A stretch of 64,000 nucleotides of DNA from Datnioides undecimradiatus (taxonomy: Eukaryota > Chordata > Actinopteri > Lobotiformes > Datnioididae): the NCBI GenBank assembly GCA_008933995.1, contig WARS01000010.1, positions 12,740,996-12,804,995 of the forward strand. Direction: 5' to 3'. The position numbers and the translations under genes were made by a program. Shown in pieces: positions 1 through 11,816 of the stretch. Within the stretch, counting starts at the first letter, position 1; each line of letters starts with the position of its first letter. A model generated the notes under the pieces. That model was not told where the DNA came from and made no database searches. It worked only from the letters and a program-made list of their open reading frames with translations.

Positions 1-3000
1 TCGTACAGATGTTCACGGTCCGCAGAGGATCCCAACGAACTCGGTGATCCCCTTGCTTTTTATCTAGTGCCACCAGCCCTACTGGTTTGCACATATCAAA
101 TTAAACATCTCAGTGTAAATGTTTTTGTAATCAGCACTTTCTCAAGTCCTCAGCAGTGGAGTTAAGAGGAGCTGGAGTGGCTGTATATCTGGATTAAGAA
201 TGATATACATCACCTTGGACTGTTTACTGAGTTATATTTTCAACACAACTAAACATAAACTAAATAAACAAGTCACAATATAAATCTAGTAATAATTCAC
301 TAAAAACTGTCAGTAACATAAATCATATTGACATCACAATACTGACTTTAGATCAGAAAGCATGGAGGAGAAAGACATCAGTCAGCACCAGTCCTTCCTC
401 CTGTCCTCCTCCTCCTCCCCCTGCTGCCTGCAGGTCCTGCTGGCAGAGTCCGTGAGCTGCTTTGTCTCAGTCGGCTCTGAAGGTTACAAAGATATGTCCA
501 GTTTTAAGACTCATGGCAAACTGAGGTGAACAGTTGGACTACAAACACACAGCACTCTAATAATTAGCTATTAGCCTAACAGGCATGCTGTGGTTGTGTA
601 GAACATGCAGGGAAGCTGTGTAGCAGTGTACTTCCCCTCAAGACCGGTGGAGCCTTCAGCCACTGTCAGAGCCAAGTTCTGCCAATTTGGAGCTTGTAAA
701 TCGTCCTATCAGCACAGATTAATCAGCAAAACTGATGAACCATGGGAAACCTGTTGTAAAAACATCAGGTTTGACTCAGCCTTTGAAAAGTCACCCGAGC
801 TTTCAGGCGTCACCTTCGTTTCATTCTGTCGAAAAACCACAACGCTCCACTTTGAGCTGAGCACATCACCATCTTTGCAGAATTGGATAAACTGGTGCTG
901 TCGTCCTGTTTTACTTGCAGTGATTTGGTAAAAATGCAGGATAAATCTCCTTTAAATATTCATGATGCAACTTTAATCCCTGAGCTGGGAGAAAGACCTA
1001 ATTCCTCCTTCACTGATGTCTACTGTGGAGACAGAAAGCTTTTCATCTGCGTGAGCTTCCCTCACATGTGAAGGTGTGTGCGCGTGTTTGACTGTGAATT
1101 CAATGTTTCTGCACGCTCTCATGTACTCTAAGTGTTTGTGTGTCTGCGGCTGACTGAGAAAATGCTCCCTCCCATGCTCTCATGTCAGATATTGTGTGTG
1201 TGTGTCGATATTAAAGCTTAAAGCTTGCCTTTGAGCTTTAAATGTGAAATCCTCTGGATGGCAAACATCAGCACGGGCAACCGGTGTTTCTCCCAATCTC
1301 CGCTGCACCTTGAAATGCGCACTTGTTCACTTCATCTGTTGATTCGACAGGCACTGACTGCACAATCCCTGCTGGTGGGGGGTTAAATGCACCCCCCTAT
1401 TCCCACCTCGCCTGCCTCTGTGACAGTGAGGAGTGCTGGAAAGTGTGACAGCAGGAAATGCAAATAAGAGAGAGCAACATAGCGAGGATAGTCAGAATCC
1501 TTCGCGTTGGCTCAACTCCTTAATCCTGCCAATAAAAACTAACAAACACTGACGCGAAGGAGGTCAGGAGAAAGTTAGGGTGGGATTAAAATAGCCACAG
1601 AGGGATTGCCTTTGTGTTATTCCCCATTTCCAGACAGACAAACATGGGGTTGTTTTCAGGCTATGACAGGGAGGTGTGGAGGATAAATGACATAGAAGGC
1701 TTAAAATCAAAGAAAAGGCAACAGAAGGGTTTCCCAGGCAGCTGTACGTGTTTGTTCAAGATACCTTCAGGTCCCATCAGCCGTCCACCTCTCGCGGAAC
1801 CGTGAACACACACGTGACAGAGACGTTGTCACATCCAATGCACCTTGCTTCACTACTGCCTGTCAACGCGCATCACGCAGTCACACATTGAATCCGGACC
1901 ATCACCGCATCAGCCTGTTGACTTCTCGTCCTCCGCAGCTTCGTCTCTTTCGCAGCGCCCGAAACATCTTACGTTGAAGTTAAACTACGTCTGAAACACT
2001 TCAGCCAGAAAAAGCAAAAAGTCTTCAGAACTTTGCTTCTTTATGCGTCATTTACTTATTTTGTGTGCATTGATGCAAGGGAGCGCATGGACACTGTGAT
2101 GTTCAGGTAGTTAGACAGGCTTTGTGGAATGCCCAAACCTACAGGAAGCCCCCTCAGACTGTGACAAGGCTTGTGCCATATGGTTGTTTCTAGATGTCAA
2201 AGACACTGCTGGAGTCCTTCAGCTCTTCTAATCCCCACTCCAGATCTATGTTACCCCCTCCTGGTCTCACCTCACCATGCCTCGCCCTCTTCCTCTCACT
2301 CTCTTAATTCACTTTCCGTAACATTTAGGACACAGTCTGTGTCATGAAATTTCTATTTAGTAATTCCCTCATAATGACCATACGGATTTTTGAATAAATA
2401 AGAACTTTATACTACAAGAATACAGTTCCTGTACCTCTAATTACGTCATTTAAAGCCTCGTATGTTGGAGCAGTTTGTAGAGGACAGCTGCAGGAAAAGG
2501 TGGACAGAAGGGGAACCACTGCTGATTCAATCTGATTCCAGGTACATGATTAATACTCAGCCGTGGCAGAATCAACAGGACACTCTGGATGTTTGTCCTC
2601 ACCAGAGAATAGCACTCTGTCCTGTCCTCTCTGTGAACCGTCATTGAGCACCCGCGGTGCTGCGGCAGCCCTGACCCAGCCAGTTCATAGTGTCTATCCC
2701 AGCTCGAGGAGCTGAGGCTGAGGCAGAGGAGGAGGCAGAGGTTGGGGTCAGATGGAGGACAGCTGCAGGACTCTAGCCTATCCTGCTGGCTCATCCCAGA
2801 TTAGACAGTTTTGGTGAAGCAAACCGTAGGGCGCCATGCAGAATCTGGGAACGAAATACAGAGACAAACAGCCAGGTTTGGTATTAAGCTTACGTGGCAG
2901 CTAGCTGTTATGATAATCAAATGAAGTAGGTTGATTTGGAAAATTTTGACCTAGCCGGTGTGCTTCATCTATCCCATTTAGCAGAGGGGACAGAGGGTCA

Positions 3001-4342
3001 TGCTGGAGCCTGGTCAGCTGGAGCCAGAGAGTAGCCCTCTGGCCATCAGAGAAGACAAGAATGGAGACGGCTCTGCAGTGCTGGGCTAGACCTAAGCTGC
3101 GTCAGACCATTAGTAAAAACCATCAAACTGCAGTCCGCTTTGAGAAAACCCAGTGTACAGTCACGGGTTGGACCACGACCGTCATCTCACACCAAGTTTC
3201 CTGACTGTACATCACACAGTCTTTGTGCCGTCGGCAGACATAGTAACCCCTGGCACAGTACTGGGAACTGATACAGTGTCTTTAGAACCCATTTTATAAA
3301 AGGAGCAATCATAAACTGTATTCATAAAGAACTTGTCATCCTTTGCTGTCCACTGTGATTGACTCTGGCTGACAGCGCTGTCACCAGCCAGACAGGAGAG
3401 ACAGCTGTGGTGCTCTGGGATTTAAAACTAAACTCTGAGCAGGGCGCACACTTTAACGTCACAGGCTATGTGGAACTCTGTTGTTCTCACACTGCAGATG
3501 ACGAAGAAAGGCATGAAATACAAGACCCATATAGGCTGATACAGATTTGAAGATCGTCTGTATTAAAAAAAGATCCGACAGTGTGATGCCCGGTCTTTGT
3601 TTGTCTTGACCTGACAAAGCCATTGTCTCGGCCCAGGCCTGGCACAGGGTCCCTCCAGCCGGCTGGACAGTGGAACATCACAGTCCTTTGACTCCGAGTG
3701 TGACGATGTTGTTCTAGCACGGAGTTAGATTTGGTTTTAGCGTAACAACTTGGCCCTAACCTTTAACTGTGACATCTCCCACATCTTTAGCTCTCAGTTT
3801 TAACCATCTCATTTCCTTTTTCTGGTTAAACATCGGGAAAATAGGAGTGATATATGTGTAAACAACTGTTGAAATGGCAGCCGGAACAAAGACAACAACT
3901 ACGAAAACTCAGATCTACAGCTCCTGAGACCAGTGGTAAGCATCGCGTAGTGCTGCAATATTCTGCAGACATTAGTTTAACATGCAGCGTGTTTCAAGGC
4001 TGCATCCTTACTGGTTTGATTCCAGTTTGATATTTTATTTTTGGCAATTTAGGAAGCAGCTTGGTGCAAAACTACAACTAGTCTGATAACAAGGTGAGAA
4101 GAAGACTAAAGAGGACTGTTTTCATTTTTGCATCCTGCAGTAATCTGCTGGTAGGAGTGTGCTATAGCCTGAGTCATGCTTCAAGTGGTCAGTCATCAGG
4201 ACAAAGTTTGAATGGCAGCGCGCCTTCATTGACCCCTGCACCACCTCCTCTGCTGATCCTGAATCTGCTGCCTGTCCACAGAGGAAGCCTCACAGGGTTC
4301 CACTGCCACTTCTACAATGTGTCTGGGTAGAAGTAGGCGAGA

Positions 4343-4344
<2 letters not shown>

Positions 4345-4376
<32 letters not shown>
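4345..4376. repeat. (GT)16 microsatellite
   Basis: Uninterrupted GT dinucleotide run in an intron. The apparent Cys/Val and Thr/His peptides across it are artefacts of the repeat. Confidence 0.97.
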
Positions 4377-4377
<1 letters not shown>

Positions 4378-7300
4378 CTTCCTCGGCTATATTTATCCAT
4401 TTTATTCTGTCGGGTCAGCCAAGTGTCCACCACGGGCTCTGACTCTCGGGCTGCGCGTCTGCCTTCTTGTTGCATCTGTGTGTCTTTCCCCCTCTGATCA
4501 TGAGACCGCGTCTGTGCACGCGCGTCTGTGCGCTTGCGTGCTGGTGTGCGTGGATGCGTTTGTTCGGGCCGGATTAGTGCAGCTACAGCAGAGTGGCTCT
4601 GTGTGCGCGCGCGTGTCCTCGGATGCATCTCAGACGATGAAGTTCATCCGTCAGACTGATAGCTCTGCTCCAGTCTGTCTCGCCATACTTCGTCCTCATA
4701 CTGAGGTCAGCACCCCTCCCCCGGCAGCAGCTCTTACATAATTTGGAAATTCTGCCCACACTAAAAACAGAATCAGAATCAGATGTTGAACTCTTTGTGG
4801 CAGAGGTCACACTTTGGTTGTGCATACATGATGCAAAGGTAAACACACTTGCTTCCTGCTTAATTGTGGTTAATTGAGGTTATCTGACATCAACATTACT
4901 CTTGAGGAGCTGCTATAGTGTGTGATTGCACTGAAATGACAGACAGGGAGAGCTGTAGTCCTGTTTAGAGTGTTTAGAGTGCGTTTAGAAGCTAATTGCC
5001 TCTGCTCTGGGGAAGTGAAAGTCTCCCGCCACAGAGGCCCAACTGTGATGATGTTTCCTGATCTGCAGTTGTTAAAGGTCAAGTCGTCGCGGTGAATGAT
5101 GACTCTGTAATGAGCCTCCTGTCGAGTACGAGGAGCACGCACAGGTCTGACATACAGACATACATGTAGGCACATTCACATTCGGTGCATCGCAGTGGCT
5201 TCCCCTCCCCGCTTCCAAACCGAGCAGTTCATCGCTGGTGCGTTAAACACAGTGCGGTGGGTAGAGAATAACTTAGCGTGAAAATTTCCCTTGTGGAATG
5301 AACTGAACCCACACCCACCCACCCACCCCCAAAAAAGACATTTGTCTGAGCTAGAAGGCCTGAGGTTCTGTAGCATTTGCAGGGCCAAAAGAAGCTAAAG
5401 TCGGAAATAAACTGTTGTTTCACAGCAGATAAACAACAAATGGTGCTTTTCTGTGAGCGGTAATGACAGGCATGAAAGAAAAGACGCATTGTGTCCAGAG
5501 ATGTTGTAGCTGTAGTAGTAGCTATAATAATATTGGACTCACCAAAGTGTCGTAGCATGTAAATGTCTTCTGAGGTCACGTATCCCCCTACTTTCCAGAG
5601 ACCCAGCAGCAAGAACCCTAATTTCCTCAGAGTTAGCTTTGTTCCTCATGATCAGAGGATTAAATGGGCTGTAGATGAGGCTGATGGAATCATTGTGAGG
5701 GAGAAGGGAAACACAAAACCACAAAAAAACCAAATTATAATCAGATGCTTTGTTGAAACCCGACTTGAAACATCTGTATCTGAGCAGCTACAACAGACCG
5801 TCTGCACAGGTTACACCTCTGTTTTCCAGTGAAGATCTGAAAGTAATATTGATAAACGGTAAACTAATGGTGGACCCCTGCCGACTAAGAAAGGTGGTCC
5901 AGAAAGAGTTATGACCATGTTAAGATGTAGCATGACAGGTGAGACGAGAAGCGGTCTGCTGTCGTACGTAGTTGGTCTCGTCACATGTCTTAGAGTGTAA
6001 TAGATACCAGAGGGTGAAACGCTCAGGATGCTTTGAATACTAATATGTGAGTTGAAGCTTCGATTAAAGCTTGCTCGATTGCTCTGCTGGTCTCTGATCT
6101 GATTCATCATCGCCTTATGAAACCCCACCTAACAAACATAAACGGTTTAGACATCAAGTACCAGCCCCAAGCTGTTCAGTACAAATACACAATTGACCTT
6201 CAGCCAAGATCAAGAACAATGTTCCAGCTCTGTTGGACTTTGCTGGAGCAACGTTGCTGCAGATCTCTGGAATCAACGTGGTGAGTGCAGTGTTACAGTA
6301 ACCAGTAGACCTGATGGACAAGCTGCTGAAATGTTCTGTTCTAACCGGCGTCTACTTTAACTCAAAGGTTATCTCAGCTCCGCCTGCTGGCATGGTTGCT
6401 CACTTTGCCCAAGAGATGTTTTCTTTGAGTGATGGGTGCTCGCCAGACAGCACCCAGCTTTGAGGTTATGCATTTATGTGATGCCCCCTCCCCTCATACA
6501 AACCCACCCTCTGGCCGCAGCTTCAAATAAGACCGCGATCCACCCGAGTCAACCCCGAACGGTTCAGCAAGGGGTAAAGATGCAAACAGGGAAGGGATGT
6601 TGGAGGTTTTCATCCCAGTGCCCCTGACTGGCCTTTCAAAGCTGCTTAGTCTGATTTCAGCACCTTGGACAGCGACGCAGCACAGCGGGGGGAAACTTCC
6701 GCCTGTGCCCCTGCAACGCTTTTGCTTCACTGATCTAACTCAGAGGAGCAGAAGACGCTCAGCGCCTTTGTGCTCTGGCCACCGTAGCCGTGCGGGAGGC
6801 GTATATTGTGCCCTTGTGCGTCTCCTGTTGTTTCCCAGTATTCGTGTTTGCAAGGCAGAGCGAGACACAGGGAAAAGCAGACAGAAAACAAATGTGAGAC
6901 CATAAGGACGAGCGCTGCTGCACTAGTGTTTTTGAATCAATCGGTGACCCTGCCGTCGGAGTGTTTTCCGCGTCCTGTCGAGACACACAATGCGCACCCC
7001 ACCACGGCCCCTGTGTGCGTCTGATATATGGAAGTGTTTGTGACTCTGGGTGGCGTCCTGTCTGTTTGCCTCACTGTCACCCTCTGTGAACGCTGCTGGG
7101 AGAGGGTTGCCATCGGTGCCTCCCTCCTTTTCTCCTCCACTCCTCCCCTCTGTACATGACTTCCTTCCTGTTTCCTGCTTTCATTTTCCTTGCTTTCCTC
7201 CATTCATCACTGCCTTATTTCCTTGTTTACCTCTGTCTTTCCCCCTCAGTCTGTAAATCCTCTCCTCTGCTTTTCTCTCCTTCCTTTGCTTTCCTTTTAT

Positions 7301-7641
7301 TCCTCCACATTTTAACCCTCCTTCCTCATCTCTGACCCTCCACCTGCCTTTCCCCTCTCTGTCTTCTTCCTCCTCCTCACCTTCCATATTTACTCTCCAC
7401 AGGCAGACAGCCACATTAGATCTGCCAGCCTGGGCGCTGGCCTGAGCGGTCCAGTCAGGATCTCTGGTCGGAGACTGGGACAAGAGTTGAAGGGTGACTC
7501 CAGGAGTAGAGAGGGAGGGAGTGGGCTGTGAGAAGTCGGCGAGTGCGAGGGGAGGCGCTAGCTGGCGGGGCCTGGGACCTGAACCAGACAGACAGTGAAA
7601 CGTCACACCAAACCCAGACTCCCCGACTGTGATCGCATTCT

Positions 7642-7706
7642 TGTGTGTGTGTGTGTATGTCTGTGTGTGTCTCTCTGTGTGGCGATTGTGTGTGTGTGTG
7701 TGTGTG
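7642..7706. repeat. Imperfect GT-rich microsatellite
   Basis: GT runs broken by TATGTC, CTCTC and GGCGAT segments. It is intronic simple sequence without coding potential. Confidence 0.85.
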
Positions 7707-8085
7707 ACTGGGGGTTCACAGTGTTAGTAGCTCAGAGCCAGCTGAGGCTGCAGTGGAGACAGACAGAGACAGAGGCAGTGAGCAGTACATGGCAAACACC
7801 ACTGAATGTTGAGTTGTATGGGACTGGGATATCTGCTTTTAGGAGGAAATTTGGCAGGTGAGAGTGAGCGTGCATGCGCGCGTGTCTCAGTCGTATTATC
7901 TAGAAGTGTTTGTGTTTTGCAAAAGCCGACGTGTGAGTGGTTCGCGAGCGTGTGTGGATTTGTGCACAGCCGAGTGTGATTTCAGTAGCCTCGTGTCATT
8001 CAATTTCACGTGTAAAGCGGCGCATCATCAGCGTGGAGGAGGAACGAGGTTTGATGATGCTGATTGATCCGCGTTGTCACTGCAG

Positions 8086-8199
8086 GTTGTAAGCTGACCG
8101 CGGGGGGACAGACATCAGGGTCACGCCCGGAGCCGCAGGGAGAGGTGTGGCCACGCGCACTTCACCAGCAGCAGGCCTTGGCTGCAGACCTCTTATCAG
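8086..8199 (+). CDS. map4: Candidate map4 projection-domain exon
   Basis: The block is bounded by an acceptor (gtcactgcag) and a good donor (cag/gtacga), and is open in the one frame that matches the next exon. It starts with two bases of a split codon and ends with one base, so it is a symmetric phase-1 exon of 114 bp (38 codons), like the next exons. Translation gives a Gln/Ala/Pro-rich peptide that includes ALHQQQALAADLLS, and joining to the next exon reads ...ADLLSVSMAGYSDPL. This loosely resembles the Asp/Leu-rich stretch before the SxFAGxxDPL motif of mammalian MAP4. The sequence is CpG-richer than the surrounding intron, so a non-coding alternative first exon is another possibility. 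The splice sites and frame are seen directly; the assignment to map4 is inferred. Confidence 0.5.
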
Positions 8200-8982
8200 G
8201 TACGAAGGTCAAGGACATGGCAAACTTCCAAATGAATTGAAGTTAATTCAAATGAAGAAAGGATTGCTTCGTTGTTTGTTTTAAGTTTTTATGGAACGAT
8301 ATGTCCTGCATCAGATTTGCGGCAGGAATAACAACTGATACCGTATTCTGAGGACAGCTGCTCTTTGCAAAGTGATTGTGAGGGGTTTGTTTCTGAAAAC
8401 ATTACTGTCCACACTAATGAACAAAGTTGGTAACAGAGGTGTGAGCACTGGTCACGTGACTCAGACTGAGATCAGAGCAGAGCCTAGAATCTTAGCTGAC
8501 CTAAAAAAGATAGCCAGGTTAGCTAAAGAAGCTAACTTGCCTTTGAATGACTTTATATGAATCAAGATAAAATAACAATGTACGCAGCCGATCAACAACA
8601 ACAGCAGCCATATTTAATGATGTGCATTTTTGGAGGCCTGACACCCTGATGTGTGGTTACATGTACTGTGGGGTGAAACCAGATCTAAGTGCAGCTCTGT
8701 GCTCTTGTGCTTGTACACGCTGAAATACAGAAAAGTTTGATTTCTAAAGCCTTTTCTCTTTTCTTCCCTTCCTCCCTGTTGTCTACCTCCACCTCACCCA
8801 CTCTAAATTATTAATGCCTCCATGCCCAACCACCCCCGACTCCATCTCCTCCTCGTCTTCCCCTTCTCTTTGGCTGCTTCATCCATCTCTGCCTCTTTCT
8901 CATTCCTCTTCCTCACCTGCTTCCTCCATCCCATTTTCTCTTCCTCTCGCCTCTCTGTTGTTGTTTCCCTCCCTCTCGCCAG
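8200..8982. other. map4 intron
   Basis: An intron of about 0.8 kb. Its last 230 bases are strongly pyrimidine-rich and form an extended polypyrimidine tract before the acceptor at 8981-8982. I see nothing else in it. Confidence 0.7.
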
Positions 8983-9069
8983 TGTCCATGGCAGGTTATT
9001 CAGATCCTCTGGGCTCTCAGACCAGCCCTGCCCAAATGATGGATACTGGCCTGATGGGAGCTTTTTCAG
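8983..9069 (+). CDS. map4: map4 exon, projection domain (AGYSDPL motif)
   Basis: The exon is 87 bp, phase 1 at both ends, with acceptor ccctctcgccag and donor cag/gtacac. The peptide is VSMAGYSDPLGSQTSPAQ followed by an MMDTGLMGAFS stretch. The AGxxDPL core matches the FAGQNDPL region of mammalian MAP4, which lies in the acidic N-terminal projection domain that extends away from the microtubule surface. A strong pyrimidine tract precedes the acceptor. The first base of the first codon comes from the previous exon. I am fairly sure of the exon and moderately sure of the exact upstream partner. Confidence 0.8.
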
Positions 9070-10953
9070 GTACACTCCTAATATTTCCCTTGGACTGCCA
9101 CACAGCAGGGCTGCATTAGGACTGATGCTGCTTCTAATACTGCAGACATAATTTCACACGCTGAGGCGACAGGTGTTCCAGAAAACCCGAATTTAAAGTA
9201 TCATTTGAAATATCTAGATAGCACTTGCTTAAGAAGCTTGTCAGCTTGCATCAGCAGAACAGATTTGTTTACTGACAGCGCTGGGTGTTGGAAACACTAG
9301 TATCTTTACTTTTAAGTGGGCTGGCAATGCATGTATTCATCACTATCATCAGTGGAACAGCATCATTTCATCATGGTGGTCTCAGGCCTTCGTTTACACG
9401 GCGACCTGTTGGACCATCTTCTTTCTTTCTGTGTTGGGATCAAGTTGAAGGAAAACCAAAACAAAGCCAGAGGAGAGTTGTTGTTTTACACTGCGAATCC
9501 ATGTCTGCCAGGCTGATGTATGGGTTGAACCATACGTTAATGAAGTGGAGAGTCATGTTGACAGTAATGAACCATTTAAGTTTTATTGGATTGCTGTTGT
9601 TTTAGCCATAGAAAATATAGAAATAAGAAGTTAGGTTTAACAGCCAAACACCTGACAGTTCTGCATTAACTACTTGTAAAATCAATCACTGTTCACTTCC
9701 TGGATCTATCTTAAGATGAGCAGCTCTACTCTGCCTTCACACTGGTGCAACAGTATCATTTACATGAGTTCATATGGTTTGACATTCTTCTTTAATGCTG
9801 CACTCATTTGCTCACCACAGCATATAAAGCGAACACTGGCTGAAAGTAGCATCAGCGTCAGTACCTCTAACACCGTAACCTTTCAGTAATGTTAATGTTC
9901 CTTCATCTTCATTTAAGTTTCATATTCTTTTTTTTAATGTAAGAACATTAGCTAGCTAACGCTCCTCACGGCGATGACACTGGCACTATTTAAACGCGAG
10001 ATGCTGCTTTACCTTTCACCAGTCATTCATTCACATGTCTGTTTCTTACTGTGGACCGTTCCAGCCAGCGCTGATATTTCAGTTCCCAGGTCGCTTTGCT
10101 CATGCGATTTCCAAGAATTTCACTCCACCCCAACGACCGATGTTGAATCGGTGCTCTTAAAACCTGCCCTGATGAAAGGCTTGTGGTGAGGCAAGGCTTG
10201 TTAGCTGCATGCAGAGCTGTAGCTGTCACTAGCTCGGTATCTGCTGGTACTCTGCAGAGTGACACACGCACACACACACACCCACACACACACACAGAGT
10301 ATGAGCTATGAGGCTGAGTTATGCCTTTCACCGGCGCCAACCTCTGCATACCCAGATCTCACTGTCGCCTTAATGAGACCTGTCGTCTCTGGGCCACGGA
10401 ATTACCGCTCCAGGCTTGAACCCAGACACACACACACACTCTTTTGCTCTCACTCACACACTCTCACACACACGCTTTCCTGTAAAAATACACGTACAGT
10501 TGACACTTGAATCCATGAATGCCCGCAGAATTACTCTAAGCTAGTTTCCCCCAGTTTAGCGAATACACGCTAAATCTCATTAATCTCACTCATCCATGCA
10601 TTTAGACAACACACACGCATTCTATGCATGAACACACACACTCCTCGTCTCACCTACAGGCTCTGCCAAATTCTCTCACACACACTGTACACTTTACACA
10701 CATCTCTCTTTTGCCTTGCTCTGCCTGCTTTGTCATTGTATAGAGCTGCATTTTGATGTGTTCTGTAGAGAGAACGCTCTTTACCATGTTAGTGTTTTGA
10801 AACTCTACTATGACTGAACACTGTGCTGCTACTGGAGCAAGATGGCGTCCATGTAACCAAAGAACTCCGCTGTCTGGCTTTGATCGTCAGGTTTCTCCCA
10901 GCCTGGCGGGATGGGGATCAACATGGAGGTGGGGGCTGCACCTGTCTCCGCAG
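9070..10953. other. map4 intron
   Basis: An intron of 1.9 kb with a CA-rich microsatellite at 10262-10296 and several shorter CA-rich stretches at 10425-10475 and 10620-10700. An in-frame extension of the next exon begins at 10902 after an alternative AG, but it is out of phase with the preceding exon. No other gene is visible. Confidence 0.75.
10262..10296. repeat. (CA)n microsatellite, interrupted
   Basis: CA dinucleotide run with single-base interruptions (CGCA, CCCA), inside an intron. Confidence 0.9.
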
Positions 10954-11079
10954 AAAGGATTCAAAGCATAGCAGAACCGCAGCAACCCACACCTCCGGCG
11001 GGGTCGGACGCCCCCAAAGAACATGCCCCCATGCTGCCCGAACCCCAGGCTCCACGCAGCCCTCTGGATCTCCCAGCAG
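10954..11079 (+). CDS. map4: map4 exon, projection domain (AEPQQPT motif)
   Basis: A 126-bp symmetric phase-1 exon with acceptor gcacctgtctccgcag and donor cag/gtaaga. Joined to the previous exon it reads ...MGAFS-ERIQSIAEPQQPTPP..., then a Pro/Glu/Ala-rich segment ending RSPLDLPA. AEPQQPT matches the AEPPQPT segment that follows the FAGxxDPL motif in mammalian MAP4 at a similar distance, which supports both the exon and the gene identity. The frame stays open upstream to 10902, but starting there would break the phase from exon 8983-9069, so the internal acceptor is preferred. The last base is the first base of a split codon. Confidence 0.8.
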
Positions 11080-11583
11080 GTAAGACACATGCAGCTTCAC
11101 TTCACACGCCACAGAAACAAGACGTCAGCGGCGTTAACCTGCTCGTTCTCACGACTCTGCTGAATAATCAAAATGTATTCACACCTATGAGCTGCTCAAG
11201 GCAACTCAGCGAATTAAACGGGGCAAATGGAGCCTGAGTGCCCTGCTCAGGGGCAGCCGGGCAGAAGTGCACTTTATGGAATATGATGTCATGATTTGCG
11301 ATTTGCTTTTCCACATCAGTAACTGAATATTTGAATTATTTCTTCCATCAAACATGCACCTTGTTCACAGATGATCTGACCTACCGGGTACTTCTGGTAA
11401 TTAATGGCCACACTCCTTTAATATGACTCACCTCTGCAGCATCCTATTGTTCAGTCCCTGCATTCTCACAGGGTTTATTCATTTAGGAAATGATCACTAG
11501 ATTATGCAGTATATGTAATAAACTATATATATATGACTGCACTGCCTGCTTGGCTCCACACAGGGGTGCAGCAAACAGAGCAA

Positions 11584-11634
11584 CTGTCTGTCTGTCTCTC
11601 TGTCTGTCTCTCTTTCTGTCTGTCTGTCTGTCTG
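11584..11634. repeat. (TCTG)n microsatellite
   Basis: Tetranucleotide TCTG repeat with TCTC interruptions, intronic. The Ser/Val/Cys/Leu-rich peptides across it are repeat artefacts. Confidence 0.93.
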
Positions 11635-11766
11635 TGCTTTTCTATAGCTTCCTTTGCACACACACTCCAGCTCCAGTGTGATTTAGTCATCCAGCTCAAG
11701 GTCAATGCACATGTGATGCTGACATGTATAGGGTGCCATGGCTTCTAGTCATATACTGTATGTCTT

Positions 11767-11768
<2 letters not shown>

Positions 11769-11814
<46 letters not shown>
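11769..11814. repeat. (GT)23 microsatellite
   Basis: Uninterrupted GT run in an intron. Confidence 0.97.

Positions 11815-11816
<2 letters not shown>

Larger units (their letters stand above)
1..8085. other. Upstream/intronic sequence, no supported exon
   Basis: No MAP4 N-terminal exon can be recognised here, so the start of the gene probably lies before the window. All open frames are short, lack family motifs and overlap on both strands. Visible structure includes a (GT)n run at 4345-4376, C-rich sequence at 5311-5329, a long pyrimidine-rich tract at about 7105-7400, and GT-rich sequence at 7642-7706. A pyrimidine tract followed by cag at 7402 and an open stretch to 7493 could be a further exon, but its starting phase does not fit and it has no recognisable protein similarity. 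Confidence 0.6.

Noticed and set aside
362-529. 55-codon open frame starting MEEKDISQHQ
   Set aside because: No similarity to the MAP4 N-terminus and no convincing splice context. I could not place it in the gene.
7403-7493. Possible exon after a strong pyrimidine tract (ctctccacag) with donor agg/gtgact
   Set aside because: It is open and ends in the right phase but starts in phase 0, and its Gly/Arg/Leu-rich peptide matches nothing known. Kept only as a possibility.
10902-10953. Upstream extension of exon 10954 (PGGMGINMEVG...)
   Set aside because: The frame is open, but the acceptor at 10901 gives phase 0, which does not fit the phase-1 donor at 9069; the internal acceptor does.
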